Assembly: GCF_000380965.1 (NCBI RefSeq)
Contig: NZ_KB905560.1
Span: 462-64,461 of the forward strand
Length of the DNA: 64,000 bases
Direction: 5' to 3'
DNA from: Paenibacillus ginsengihumi DSM 21568
GTDB lineage: Bacteria > Bacillota > Bacilli > Paenibacillales > NBRC-103111
Under the pieces are notes generated by a model that worked only from the letters and a program-made list of their open reading frames with translations, was not told where the DNA came from and did not search any database. Position 1 is the stretch's first letter; the number at the start of each line of letters is the position of its first letter. This document shows, piece after piece, positions 22,662 to 30,980 of the stretch. The translations under genes were made by a program, and so were the position numbers.

Positions 22662-23993
22662 ATGAAACGTCTATCGAGCTTCTTGATGCTCGCTGCCCTG
22701 GCCCTGCTGTCCGCTGCGGCCGGCTGCGAGGAGCCGGGTGTCGCGGGCCCGGAACCGATTGCGGCCAAGCAGACGGCGTCGCCGGACAATGAGCTGTTTA
22801 TTTTTACGGCTTGGCCTGCCTTTTACGTGAAAGAAGACATTTTCCAGCAGCAGGTCGGGCAGCCGATCGAGAAGAAGTTTCCCGGCGTCAAGGTCAAGCA
22901 TATCGCCTGGGATAACCCGGGCCGGCGGTATGAGGATCTGATCGCGGCAGGCACGATCCCCGACATCATCTTTGACGAAGTGCGCCGGAACACGTACCGG
23001 CAGGTGCGCAGGTTCGATCTGCAGTATGACATGACCGATCTCATCAAGAAGTACAATTTCGATACCGGCACGCTCAATCCGGCCGATTTGCAGCATTCCG
23101 TCAATTCGTCGGACGGCAAGCTTTATTCGCTCCCCTTCAACTCGAACGAATGGGTGCTGCTTTACAACAAGGACATCTTCGACAAGTTCGGCGAGGACTA
23201 TCCGCATGACGGGATGACCTGGGACGAGGCTTACGAGAAAGCGAAGAAGCTGACCCGCCAGGAGGGAGAAATCACCTATAAAGGCTTTCAGATGAATCCG
23301 GCCCATTACATGAGATTCAATCAGCTGTCCGAGCCGGCGCTTGATCCGGAAGAAGACAAGGCCTCCATGGTATCGGACAAATGGATTCGCATTGTGGACA
23401 ATATCCGGCGGTTCTACGATATCCCCGGCAACCAGCTGGTCAAGACGAACCAATTCTCCAAGGGCAACATCGCCATGATCGTCGATTCGCTGGAAAACGC
23501 CGTCCGCCTTGTGAACGAGAACAAAAACTTGAATTTCGATATTTCCTCTGTTCCCGTCTTCCCGGAAGCGCCGACCTCGAAATTTCAGCCTAACACGAAC
23601 GGCATGTTTATTACGAAGCAATCGCAGAAGAAGGATTTGGCCTTCCAGGTCATCGCCTATTTGCTGTCGCCGGAGTATCAGACCGAGCTGTCGAAGCAGG
23701 GGCTCATCTCCCCCTTGATGGACCCGGCCGTTCAGCAGGCGTTCGGACAGCAGGTACCGCAGTGGCAAGGCAAGCGCACCGCTTCGGTCTATCACTTGCA
23801 GAGCGCGATGCCGCCGGGACGCAAGCCGGGCCTGACGTTCATCCATGCGAATATGGATTTCATCTGGGGCCAGATCGCCAACGAGTCCAAGGATACCCAG
23901 ACGGCGCTGCGGATGGGCCAGGCGGAGATGGATAAAGCGATTCGCGAAGCTCGGGAGTTCATCAGGCAGGGCGGGGTCAATCCGCACGAGTAA
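22662..23993 (+). CDS. Extracellular solute-binding lipoprotein, paralogue 1 of 3
   Basis: This 443-residue type 1 solute-binding protein has lipobox AAGC (Cys about 22). After a short linker it shows NELFIFTAWPAFYVKED, then WDNPGRRYEDLIAAGTIPD, LLYNKDIFDKFGEDYPHDG and MTWDEAYEKAKKL, the usual bacterial family 1 pattern for sugar binding. It should deliver glycan fragments to the permeases at 18189 and 19135. AGGAGG lies 8 bases before ATG 22662; the open frame continues upstream to 22431 but that part lacks a signal sequence. It is the most divergent of three paralogues; for example it has MPPGRKPGL where the others have MPPAARAAGL. Confidence 0.92.
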   Translation: MKRLSSFLMLAALALLSAAAGCEEPGVAGPEPIAAKQTASPDNELFIFTAWPAFYVKEDIFQQQVGQPIEKKFPGVKVKHIAWDNPGRRYEDLIAAGTIPDIIFDEVRRNTYRQVRRFDLQYDMTDLIKKYNFDTGTLNPADLQHSVNSSDGKLYSLPFNSNEWVLLYNKDIFDKFGEDYPHDGMTWDEAYEKAKKLTRQEGEITYKGFQMNPAHYMRFNQLSEPALDPEEDKASMVSDKWIRIVDNIRRFYDIPGNQLVKTNQFSKGNIAMIVDSLENAVRLVNENKNLNFDISSVPVFPEAPTSKFQPNTNGMFITKQSQKKDLAFQVIAYLLSPEYQTELSKQGLISPLMDPAVQQAFGQQVPQWQGKRTASVYHLQSAMPPGRKPGLTFIHANMDFIWGQIANESKDTQTALRMGQAEMDKAIREAREFIRQGGVNPHE

Positions 23994-24129
23994 ACGATTG
24001 CAAAGATGCAATGAATAACCTATAAATAAGAAAAGCTCCCCTAATGAAAGCGCGTTACTTTCGTAATACAGTTAAGTTGCAAACAATGCCAGCCATTCGG
24101 TGAACAAAAAAGGGAGGTTGCTCTTAAGC

Positions 24130-25443
24130 ATGAAGAAATTCCTCAAAACGTCGCTACTCATCGGGTCTGCTGCTGCGCTGCTTGCTGGCTGTACGGAAGA
24201 GGCCGCAGGCCCGGACGAACAGCCGCAGGCGACGGGCAATACGCCTTCGGCGGAGAACGAGCTGTTTATTTACACGGTATATCCCGCGTTTTACGTAAAG
24301 GAAGACATCTACGAGAAGCAGATCGGACAGCATCTGAAGAAGAAGTTTCCCGACGTTACGTTCAAGCACGTCCATTGGGACAATCCTGGCAGGCAGTACA
24401 AGGATCTGATCGCGGCAGGAACGATTCCCGATATTATTATCGACAATGCGCGCGGAAATTTGCAAAAGCAAATTTTGAAAAACGACCTTCAATTCGATAT
24501 GTCCGATCTGATCAAAAAGTACAATTTCGATACGAGCAAGCTGAACCCCGCTGCCATGGCGCAAATGAAGAACGTCACGCCGGAAGGCCACATCTACGGC
24601 CTGCCGTTCCAGCTTAGCGATTTTGTGCTGTTCTACAACAAGGACATCTTCGATAAATTCGGCGTCGATTATCCGACGGACGGCATGACCTACGACGAGA
24701 TTTACGAAATTGCCAAAAAGCTGACGAGGGTCGAAGGGGAAATTACGTACAAGGGCTACCAGCAGCATCCCGGATTGTATATGACCTACAACCAGCTGTC
24801 GCTTTCTCCGTTCAGCCTGACGGAGGACAAGGCGGAGCTGAACACGGAAGGATGGAAGAAGCTGGTCGACAACCTGCGGCGCTTCTACGAAATTCCGGCG
24901 AACCAGTTCACGTCGGTGGACGACTTCCCGAAAGGCAACATGGCCATGAGCGTGCACGTATCGGAAAAAATCGTGCAGTGGTACGAGCAGAACAAAAACT
25001 TGAACTTCGATATCGCAGCGATGCCGTCGTTCGCCGATGTGCCGAATACGAAGGCGCAGCCGAACATGTATGCGGCCTATATTACGAAGCAGTCGACCAA
25101 GAAGGACTTGGCGTTCCAGGTCATCTCCTACCTGCTGTCCGAGGAAATTCAGGTGGAGCTGTCCAAGGAAGGCATCATCAGCCCGCTGGAAAGCGAGAAG
25201 GTGCAGGCGGCGTTCGGGCAAAATCTGCCGCAAATGCAGGGCAAAAACACGAAGGCGATCTTCGCCAGCAAAAACGCGATGCCGCCGGCAGCACGTGCGG
25301 CCGGACTTACGTATGTCGATGTTCCGCTGCATAACGTGTTCGCTCCGCTTATTTTCGGCGAGTCCAAAGATTCCGTCACGGCGCTGCGGATGATTGAAGA
25401 GCAGACGACGAAAGGAATTCAGACGGAAAAAGCGGCAAAATAA
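24130..25443 (+). CDS. Extracellular solute-binding lipoprotein, paralogue 2 of 3
   Basis: This 437-residue protein has lipobox LAGC (about residue 21). It shares with paralogue 3 the strings NELFIYTVYPAFY, FKHVHWDNPGRQYKDLIAAG, IKKYNFDTSKLNP and SKDSVTALRMIEEQ. It is a sugar-binding subunit of a CUT1 importer. ATG 24130 lies 12 bases after GGGAGG, a slightly long spacing; a GTG at 24100 in the same frame has no better site. The 136-base gap upstream contains a leader resembling that of paralogue 1. Confidence 0.92.
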   Translation: MKKFLKTSLLIGSAAALLAGCTEEAAGPDEQPQATGNTPSAENELFIYTVYPAFYVKEDIYEKQIGQHLKKKFPDVTFKHVHWDNPGRQYKDLIAAGTIPDIIIDNARGNLQKQILKNDLQFDMSDLIKKYNFDTSKLNPAAMAQMKNVTPEGHIYGLPFQLSDFVLFYNKDIFDKFGVDYPTDGMTYDEIYEIAKKLTRVEGEITYKGYQQHPGLYMTYNQLSLSPFSLTEDKAELNTEGWKKLVDNLRRFYEIPANQFTSVDDFPKGNMAMSVHVSEKIVQWYEQNKNLNFDIAAMPSFADVPNTKAQPNMYAAYITKQSTKKDLAFQVISYLLSEEIQVELSKEGIISPLESEKVQAAFGQNLPQMQGKNTKAIFASKNAMPPAARAAGLTYVDVPLHNVFAPLIFGESKDSVTALRMIEEQTTKGIQTEKAAK

Positions 25444-25458
25444 CCGAAGCGCATGGAA

Positions 25459-25495
25459 AGAAGGGGCTCATCTTGTCGGTAAGCCCCTTCTATCT
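25459..25495 (+). terminator. Hairpin terminator after solute-binding paralogue 2
   Basis: AGAAGGGGCT at 25459-25468 pairs perfectly with AGCCCCTTCT at 25482-25491 around a 13-base loop. The tail TATCTTG is short, so termination may be partial. The end of the hairpin runs straight into the family A repeat array. Confidence 0.7.
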
Positions 25496-25680
25496 TGAAA
25501 ATTTGGCGGTATACGCCGACAAAATTTCAATACCGCAGGTGACGACCGATGACGACAGGAAGCGCTCGTCATAGGCGTCTATCTTGAAAAATTGGACGGA
25601 ACCCTCCGGCGAATTTACAGGCACCGAAGGTGACGACCGATGACGAGAGAAACGCTCGTCGTAGACGTCTATGCCGTAGC
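25487..25680 (+). repeat. Family A repeat, two ~89-bp units plus partial third
   Basis: CTATCTTGAAAA begins at 25490 and again at 25579, and GTCTATGCC at about 25668 starts a third, broken unit. Each full unit holds an AATT...GG...CC...AATTT stem-like block and then GGTGACGACCGATGACGA followed by a CGCTCGTC block that could pair with it. The array fills the space between the terminator and the gene at 25718. It is the plus-strand orientation of the array at 1-236, sharing the anchor GCGTCTATCTTGAAAA. Confidence 0.8.
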
Positions 25681-25717
25681 TGACGGTTCAAGCGCTAATC
25701 TAGGAGGAATCAAGCTG

Positions 25718-26824
25718 ATGAAGCGTCTCGTAACATTATTATTTGTTCTGGTGATGACAATTTCGATGATTGCCTGCTCTTCCGGAGGCGAAGGAGGCAA
25801 TGCCGGCGATACGCCGCCCCCGGTAAGCACGGCCCAAGGGCCCGAGACGAATACGGCGGAACCTGCACCGGAGCCGAAGCAGGAGCCGGAGAAGGCGCCG
25901 GAATCGGCGACCGGTCAGGCGCAGGAGCCGGAGAAGGCGCCGGAACCAGCGGCCGGTCAGGCGCAGGAGCCGGAGAAGGCGCCGGAATCGGCGGCCGGTC
26001 AGGCGCAGGAGCCGGAGAAAGCGCCGGAACCAGCGGCCGGTCAAGGACAGCAGCCGGAGAAGTCGTCTGAGCCGGCGAATGGCCAGGCGCAGCAGCCGGA
26101 AGCGAAACCTGCGCCGGCGCCCGAAGCGAAGCCGGCCCCGGAACAGGCCGCTCCCGCCGCCACCGCGCCCGCTCCGGCAACCCCGCCCGCGCCGGCAGAA
26201 GTATCGCCGCAGGGCAAAAAGCTGCTGCTGGTCGGCAGGGAAAACGCGCCGGACGATCTCTTTGCCGGCGAGAAGCTCAAGGCGCTCGGATTTGAAGTGA
26301 CGTATATGATCGACAGGGACTTTACGCCAGAAGATACGCAGGGGTACGATTTGATCTATATTAGCCAAACGCTGAACTCCAAGTTTATCAAAGGCGGGGT
26401 CATGAAGGATGTGGCGATTCCGACTGTTTATGTGAAAAACCACGGCATGTTCTACCTCGGCCTGTCCTCCATTGAAGAGAACGCGAATGTCATGAACGTC
26501 AAAGCGATCGACATCGTGGATAGCCAGCATAAGGTTGCCGGCGGATTGTCCGGCACGGTGGACGTTTACAAGGAAACGAGCGACAAGATCGGCATTAGCT
26601 ACGGCATTCCGGGCAAGGAAGCGAAGGTGATCGCGACTGTGCCGGGCGATAAGGGCAAAGCGGCGATCTACTATTACGATAAGGGAAGCAAGGCAGACAA
26701 CGGCTATGAGGTGAAGGCGCGCATTTCTTTTTTCTATTTGACGAACGGCAATCACGAAAATACGACTGACGCAGGGTGGAAGCTTCTGGAGAATCTGGTC
26801 GTCTGGACGCTGCAAAACGGGTAA
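25718..26824 (+). CDS. Pro-rich stalked lipoprotein with ThuA/GATase-like domain, paralogue 4 of 5
   Basis: This 368-residue protein has lipobox IAC (Cys20). Residues 55-124 are five 14-residue repeats of the type QEPEKAPEPAAGQA, followed by a Pro/Ala-rich tail to about 165. The C-terminal domain then starts KKLLLVGRENAPDDLF and has LIYISQTLNSKF, VAGGLSGTVDVYKETSDK, YDKGSKADNGYE and GWKLLENLVVWTLQNG. The repeats should form an extended stalk that lifts the domain through the wall. ATG 25718 has a TAGGAGG site; the frame is open upstream to 25640 through the repeat array, but that segment is non-coding in character. Confidence 0.88.
   Translation: MKRLVTLLFVLVMTISMIACSSGGEGGNAGDTPPPVSTAQGPETNTAEPAPEPKQEPEKAPESATGQAQEPEKAPEPAAGQAQEPEKAPESAAGQAQEPEKAPEPAAGQGQQPEKSSEPANGQAQQPEAKPAPAPEAKPAPEQAAPAATAPAPATPPAPAEVSPQGKKLLLVGRENAPDDLFAGEKLKALGFEVTYMIDRDFTPEDTQGYDLIYISQTLNSKFIKGGVMKDVAIPTVYVKNHGMFYLGLSSIEENANVMNVKAIDIVDSQHKVAGGLSGTVDVYKETSDKIGISYGIPGKEAKVIATVPGDKGKAAIYYYDKGSKADNGYEVKARISFFYLTNGNHENTTDAGWKLLENLVVWTLQNG
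25880..26089 (+). repeat. 42-bp coding tandem repeat (5 units, 14 residues each)
   Basis: Five 42-bp units encode residues 55-124 of the stalked lipoprotein. Units 1-4 differ only at Ser/Pro, Thr/Ala and Ala/Gly positions; unit 5 is diverged (QQPEKSSEPANGQA). Alternation of ESA and EPA units suggests that a two-unit (84-bp) block was duplicated. Copy number could vary between strains. Confidence 0.9.
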
Positions 26825-26846
26825 CTTGCTCAAAGGGGATGATCCC

Positions 26847-28193
26847 ATGAAACAAATTGCGCGAAAGTCGCTGCTCGCTGCCTTGTCGCTGTCTTTGCTC
26901 GCGGGCTGCACGGTCGGCGGCCAGGATTCGGAGCCGGTCGCCGAGGACAACCCGCCGGTCGCTTCGCCCGAGAATGAATTGTTCATTTATACGGTATATC
27001 CCGCTTTTTATGCCAAGGAAGACGTCTTCGAAAAGCACATCGGCAGTTTTATCAAAAAGAAGTTTCCCGAAATTACCGTAAAGCATGTCCACTGGGACAA
27101 TCCCGGCCGAAGATACGAGGATTTGATTGCGGCAGGCACTATTCCGGACATTATTATCGACAACACGCGGATGAACGTGCAGCGGTACATCATCGACAAC
27201 GATCTGCACTACGATATCAGCGATCTGATCAAAAAGTACAACTTCGATACGAGCAAGCTGAATCCGGGGCTGATGGCGCAAATGCGCAACTTGTCGCCGG
27301 AAGGCAAAATCTACGGCCTGCCGTTCAACAATAACGATTTCGTTCTGTTCTACAATAAGGACATTTTCGATAAATTCGGCGTCGATTATCCGAAGGACGG
27401 GATGACCTACGACGAAATTTACGAAATGGCCAAGAAGCTGACGCGGGTGGAGGGCGAGATCACGTACAAGGGCTTCTCCCAAAACCCGGGCCATTACATG
27501 AACTACAACCAGCTGTCGCTGTCTCCGCTGAGCCTTACGGAAGACAAGGCCAGCCTCAGCACGCCGGAGTGGAAGAAGGTAGTCGACAACCTGCGGCGGT
27601 TCTATGAGATTCCGGCCAATCAATTCGATACGGTCGAGACGTTCGCGACGAAGGCGAATATTGCGATGGCTGTGGCCACCGTCGATCATATCGTCTCCTT
27701 CCACGAGCAGAACAAAAATTTGAATTTCGACGTTGTCTCTGTGCCATCCTTCAGCGAGGCGCCGAACACGAGGTACCAGCCGAACGTCTACTCCATGTAT
27801 ATTACCAAGCAATCGACGAAAAAAGACCTGGCGTTCCAGGTCATGGCGGCTATTTTGTCCGAGGAGCATCAGATCGAGCTGGCCAAGGAGGGCGTCATCG
27901 TGCCGCTTGAGACAGAGGCGGTCAAGGAAGCGTTCGGTCAAAATCTGCCGCAAATGAGAGGCAAAAACACCAAAGCGATCTTCCACGGCCAGACGGCGAT
28001 GCCGCCGGCGGCGAGAGCAGCAGGCCTCGTCTGGTATGACGTGCCGATGCAGAACGTCTTTGCGCCGCTTATTTTCAAGGAGTCCAAAGATTCTGTCACG
28101 GCGCTGCGCATGATCGAGGAGCAGTCCACCAAGGAGATTGCGACGAAGAAAGCGGCCGCCGAGACGATCGACAAAGCAGCGAGCCGGCAATGA
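26847..28193 (+). CDS. Extracellular solute-binding lipoprotein, paralogue 3 of 3
   Basis: This 448-residue protein has lipobox LAGC. It is very similar to paralogue 2 over its whole length (NELFIYTVYPAFYAKED, VKHVHWDNPGRRYEDLIAAG, IKKYNFDTSKLNP, MPPAARAAGL, SKDSVTALRMIEEQS). The start is ATG 26847 with AAAGGGG upstream, 22 bases after the stalked lipoprotein, so the pair is probably co-transcribed and possibly cooperates. Confidence 0.92.
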   Translation: MKQIARKSLLAALSLSLLAGCTVGGQDSEPVAEDNPPVASPENELFIYTVYPAFYAKEDVFEKHIGSFIKKKFPEITVKHVHWDNPGRRYEDLIAAGTIPDIIIDNTRMNVQRYIIDNDLHYDISDLIKKYNFDTSKLNPGLMAQMRNLSPEGKIYGLPFNNNDFVLFYNKDIFDKFGVDYPKDGMTYDEIYEMAKKLTRVEGEITYKGFSQNPGHYMNYNQLSLSPLSLTEDKASLSTPEWKKVVDNLRRFYEIPANQFDTVETFATKANIAMAVATVDHIVSFHEQNKNLNFDVVSVPSFSEAPNTRYQPNVYSMYITKQSTKKDLAFQVMAAILSEEHQIELAKEGVIVPLETEAVKEAFGQNLPQMRGKNTKAIFHGQTAMPPAARAAGLVWYDVPMQNVFAPLIFKESKDSVTALRMIEEQSTKEIATKKAAAETIDKAASRQ

Positions 28194-28222
28194 CGAAGCG
28201 ATGAACCTATAAACGTGAGATG

Positions 28223-28262
28223 AAGCCCCTATAACGGGCAGGCTTATTCATATTATTTTTAT
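28223..28262 (+). terminator. Possible terminator after solute-binding paralogue 3
   Basis: AAGCC at 28223-28227 can pair with GGCTT at 28241-28245, with an inner CC/GG pairing and a T-rich stretch (ATTATTTTTATT) to 28264. The stem is short and bulged, so this is a moderate call. The remaining ~310 bases to the next gene hold diverged family A repeat units and no gene that I can support. Confidence 0.45.
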
Positions 28263-28419
28263 TAATGCAGGGCCATCGATTCAAGCGCTTGCCCCGAGGA
28301 GGTGTTCGGCTGCGAAAGCGCTGCGCCGGGCGAGGCGCGCGCTGGCAAGATACGCGCTGGCATGATAAGCGTTCCGCAAGACAACGATTCGCTATGCAAG
28401 TTACGGGTGTTTTAAACGC

Positions 28420-28570
28420 TGCAGGCGACGACCGACGACGGACAGATTGTTCGTCATAAGCGTCAAACTTGAAAATTCGGCAGCATCTCATGGGACGAAT
28501 TTTCAATGCCGCAGGCGACGACCGACGACGGACAGATTGTTCGTCATAGGCGTAAAACTTAAAAACGGGA
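28420..28570 (+). repeat. Family A repeat, two diverged units
   Basis: The stretch GCAGGCGACGACCGACGACG occurs twice, at about 28421 and 28511, each followed by GACAGATTGTTCGTCATA and then GCGTCAAACTTGAAAA or GCGTAAAACTTAAAA. The period is about 90 bp, as in the 25.5-kb array. The array ends 12 bases before the start codon at 28582, so it lies within the probable leader of that gene. Confidence 0.8.
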
Positions 28571-28581
28571 AGGTGCGTTGA

Positions 28582-29934
28582 ATGAAGAAGTTACTGTTTC
28601 CGCTCGTTTGTTTCCTGTTCTTGTCTTTGGCGCTGCTGCCGTTGTCCGCTGCCGCCAAGACGGCGGACGATTTCAGCGATTTGAAGAACATTTCGGCCGA
28701 TACGAAAGCCAAGCTGGATTCGCTGATTCGAGAAGGCGTATTCAGCGGAATTTCGGATACGCAATTCGGTCTGCAGGATAAAATGGATCGGGCGCAGTTC
28801 GCCAAAGTGGCGGCGATTATTTTCAAGCTGCCGGTCGATCAAACGCTTACAAAAGCTTCGTTTTCCGATGTCAGCCCAAGCCATTGGGCGTTCCCGTACG
28901 TCGAGGCGCTGAAAAAAGCAGGGCTGACCGACGGTTACGACGCGAGCGGCAAAACGTATCATCCGTCCGGCCAAGTATCCCGCCAAGAGCTGGCGACGTT
29001 CCTGATTCGCGGGCTCGGACTGGACGCCGCCGCCAAGAGCGCGAAGCCGGTAGCGGACAGCACCGTCAGCGACTGGGCCAAAGGCTACGTCTCGCTCGCA
29101 TTGGAGAAAAAGCTGATGACGAACTTGCCGGGAGGCACCTTCGGCGGCGGCGAACCGGCCACGCGTGAAATGTTGGCGCTTGCAAGCTATGAAGCGAAAG
29201 CGCTGTTCGCAGCGGGCTCGGGCGCGAACGAGCCGGCGCCCCAGTCGCAGACTCCGCCGGCAACGGAGCCGGAGCAGCCGCAGAAGCCTTCCGAGCCGGG
29301 CGACGTGTCCGTAAGCGGCAAGAAGGTGCTGCTGGTCAGCGGCGAGCGGAACAGCGATTTGGCGCCGGAGGATCTGCCGATCGTCAACCGTCTCGAGGAG
29401 CTTGGCTTTACCGTCGACAGGCTGCTGGACCGCAAGATGGGCCCTCAATCGTTCGACGGCTACGATCTGATCTTTATTTCGGAGACGGTCAATTCCAAGT
29501 ATGCGAAAAACAATATTCACGTGCTTAAAACGCTGCCCATTCCGATCATCTATAATAAGGGAATTTCGATCGGCGACGCCGGAATGTCGAAAATTTCCGA
29601 GAACAGCTCCGCCAAGAAGGAGCTGACGATTACGATCACGAATCCCGACCATCCGCTGGCGGCGGGGCTGAAGGGCGATGTAGACGTCTACTATGCCGCG
29701 AACGACATTACCTTCGGCATCCCCGGCGACGACGCGATCGTCGTAGCGACGCTGAAGAGCGACAGCAACAAGGCGACCATCTTCGCCTACGAGAAAGGCG
29801 CGAAGAACGTCGACGGCGATACGGTTCCGGCACGCACCGTGTTCTTCATGGCCAAAGCGGGCACGCTCAAGGACAATGCCACCGAAGAGCTGATGGACAT
29901 TCTCGAAGCGGCGGCGCTGTGGGCCGTTCAATAG
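28582..29934 (+). CDS. SLH-anchored protein with ThuA/GATase-like domain, paralogue 5 of 5
   Basis: This 450-residue protein has a signal peptide (about 1-25, ending SAAAK) and no lipobox. Three SLH-like units follow: about residues 30-80 (diverged), 94-145 (FSDVSPSHWAFPYVEALKKA, clear) and 152-205 (VSDWAKGYVSLALEKKL). A Pro-rich linker (about 215-245) leads to the shared C-terminal domain with KKVLLVSGERN, LIFISETVNSKY, HPLAAGLKGDVDVYY and IFAYEKGAKNVDGD. SLH domains bind pyruvylated secondary cell-wall polymer, so here the same domain is fixed to the wall rather than the membrane. ATG 28582 has a GGGAAGG site. Confidence 0.9.
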   Translation: MKKLLFPLVCFLFLSLALLPLSAAAKTADDFSDLKNISADTKAKLDSLIREGVFSGISDTQFGLQDKMDRAQFAKVAAIIFKLPVDQTLTKASFSDVSPSHWAFPYVEALKKAGLTDGYDASGKTYHPSGQVSRQELATFLIRGLGLDAAAKSAKPVADSTVSDWAKGYVSLALEKKLMTNLPGGTFGGGEPATREMLALASYEAKALFAAGSGANEPAPQSQTPPATEPEQPQKPSEPGDVSVSGKKVLLVSGERNSDLAPEDLPIVNRLEELGFTVDRLLDRKMGPQSFDGYDLIFISETVNSKYAKNNIHVLKTLPIPIIYNKGISIGDAGMSKISENSSAKKELTITITNPDHPLAAGLKGDVDVYYAANDITFGIPGDDAIVVATLKSDSNKATIFAYEKGAKNVDGDTVPARTVFFMAKAGTLKDNATEELMDILEAAALWAVQ

Positions 29935-29945
29935 AAGCGACGAGG

Positions 29946-30050
29946 AAAGGACTGTCCTCATCAATCTAAAGGCGCTTGCGCCCGTCTGCCCCTCCTGCGG
30001 GCGGACGGACGCGAGCGCAGCGGATCAAGGGGAGCGACAGTCCTTTTTTT
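29946..30050 (+). terminator. Long structured terminator at the end of the surface-protein block
   Basis: AAAGGACTGTC at 29946-29956 pairs with GACAGTCCTTT at 30036-30046, followed by a run of seven Ts (30044-30050). Inside, CCGTCTGCCC and GGGCGGACGG form a second strong stem (about 29980-30010) flanked by GCGCTTGCG/CGCGAGCGC. The whole is about 100 bases, unusually long for a simple terminator, and should be very stable. It separates the 28582 gene from a 1-kb gene-poor stretch (29935-30980) made almost wholly of repeats. Confidence 0.8.
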
Positions 30051-30103
30051 GAAATGTCTTCAAAAGGAAAGGCCGGCCGATAAGGCGGTGTTCGTTTGTT
30101 ATA

Positions 30104-30323
30104 GTCAGCAAATGTTGTATTTTGTACAACAAAAACGGGGGGATCAAGCGCATTAGCTGCTAAATGTTGTAGAAAGTGCAACATTTCGGGCGATATTCCC
30201 GGGTTTGCAGCCCATCTCGCCCAAATTGTTGCACGAAATACAACATTCCCCCTCCACCAGCACGAAGGATACGGAAAATGTTGCATTTTTTGCAGGATTC
30301 ATTGCCTCATGTGCTCGGGGGTG
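30104..30323 (+). repeat. Family B element, copy 1: four 19-bp dyads
   Basis: Four imperfect palindromes of the form TGTTGYA-N5-TRCAACA start at 30113, 30165, 30227 and 30279. The first, TGTTGTATTTTGTACAACA, is perfect. Spacing between starts is 52, 62 and 52 bases, identical to copy 2 at 60147-60366 in the same orientation. Sequence between the dyads is also conserved (for example AACATTTCGGGCGAT and ATCTCGCCCAAATTGTT). No reading frame is conserved. It could be an operator cluster, a structured RNA or a small mobile repeat; the sequence does not decide. Confidence 0.85.
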
Positions 30324-30340
30324 CCCGGAGAGGGGCTGCA

Positions 30341-30437
30341 CTAACGCGGAGCTTGCGAAGGCTAACGCGGAGTCGGAGCACTAACGCGGAGTTCGAACAC
30401 AAACGCGGAGTCCGAGCGCTAACGCAGAGTTCGGGGA
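30341..30437 (+). repeat. Short tandem repeat, five CTAACGCGGAG units
   Basis: Units start at 30341, 30362, 30381, 30400 and 30419 with 19-21 bp spacing and consensus CTAACGCGGAGTTCGAGCA. One related unit (GCTAACGCGGAATTTGGGG) follows family B copy 2 at about 60422, and both are followed by a shared GAGTATCCCTGTCGCAGT block. So the unit is part of a larger composite repeat in which the copy number differs, five here and one there. Confidence 0.8.
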
Positions 30438-30563
30438 CCGCCGGCCGAGTATCCCTGTCGCAGTGTCCCTGACACTTGCGGTCGGCGAACCCGGGCTGCC
30501 GGGAATGGATTGCTCGCCTTGCTGTCTCACGTTGCAAGCCTCGTTTTGCTGGCCGTGGGCTTA

Positions 30564-30787
30564 CCGTTTTGCCGGGCTGACTTGGGCAGATCTTAAGCTA
30601 ACGCAAGCCACAGCGCTTATTTCATTCGAAACGCTCGATTTGAAATTGTAACGCCAGTGTGCAGCCTTATTTCTCGTTTTGAGCTACCCGATTCAGCGTT
30701 TTTGGCAAAATAGCGTACCCAGCCAGCGTTACCTTTTTCAAAGGCTGCGTTTCAGCAAAATAGCGTTCGTCACTTGCGTTAGAGAGG
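30564..30787 (+). repeat. Family C repeat, copy 1
   Basis: About 220 bp that match, in reverse complement, the stretch at 53963-54180. Shared blocks in order include TTTTGCCGGGC, TAAGCTAACGC, AGCCACAG, TCGATTTGAAAT, CCCGATTCAGC, TTTTTCAAAGGCTGC and GCGTTAGAG. AACGC or GCGTT recurs several times within the element. No gene is evident in it. The remaining sequence from 30788 to 30980 shows nothing I can name. Confidence 0.8.
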
Positions 30788-30980
30788 ATATGGTGACTCA
30801 TGGCGCCATGGCTTGCTTGCAGCCCTCGGTTAATGCTGCCTTAGCCATGCCTTGCGGTTCGAGTCATAACCGGTCCCCGCATCCTCGAAAGGACGCCGAT
30901 AAAAGTTTTTTCTTAAAGCTCGAAGCCGTTTAACCCGGGGGCAAACCAATGAGCTTGTGTACGGATGGGAGGTGGAGCGA

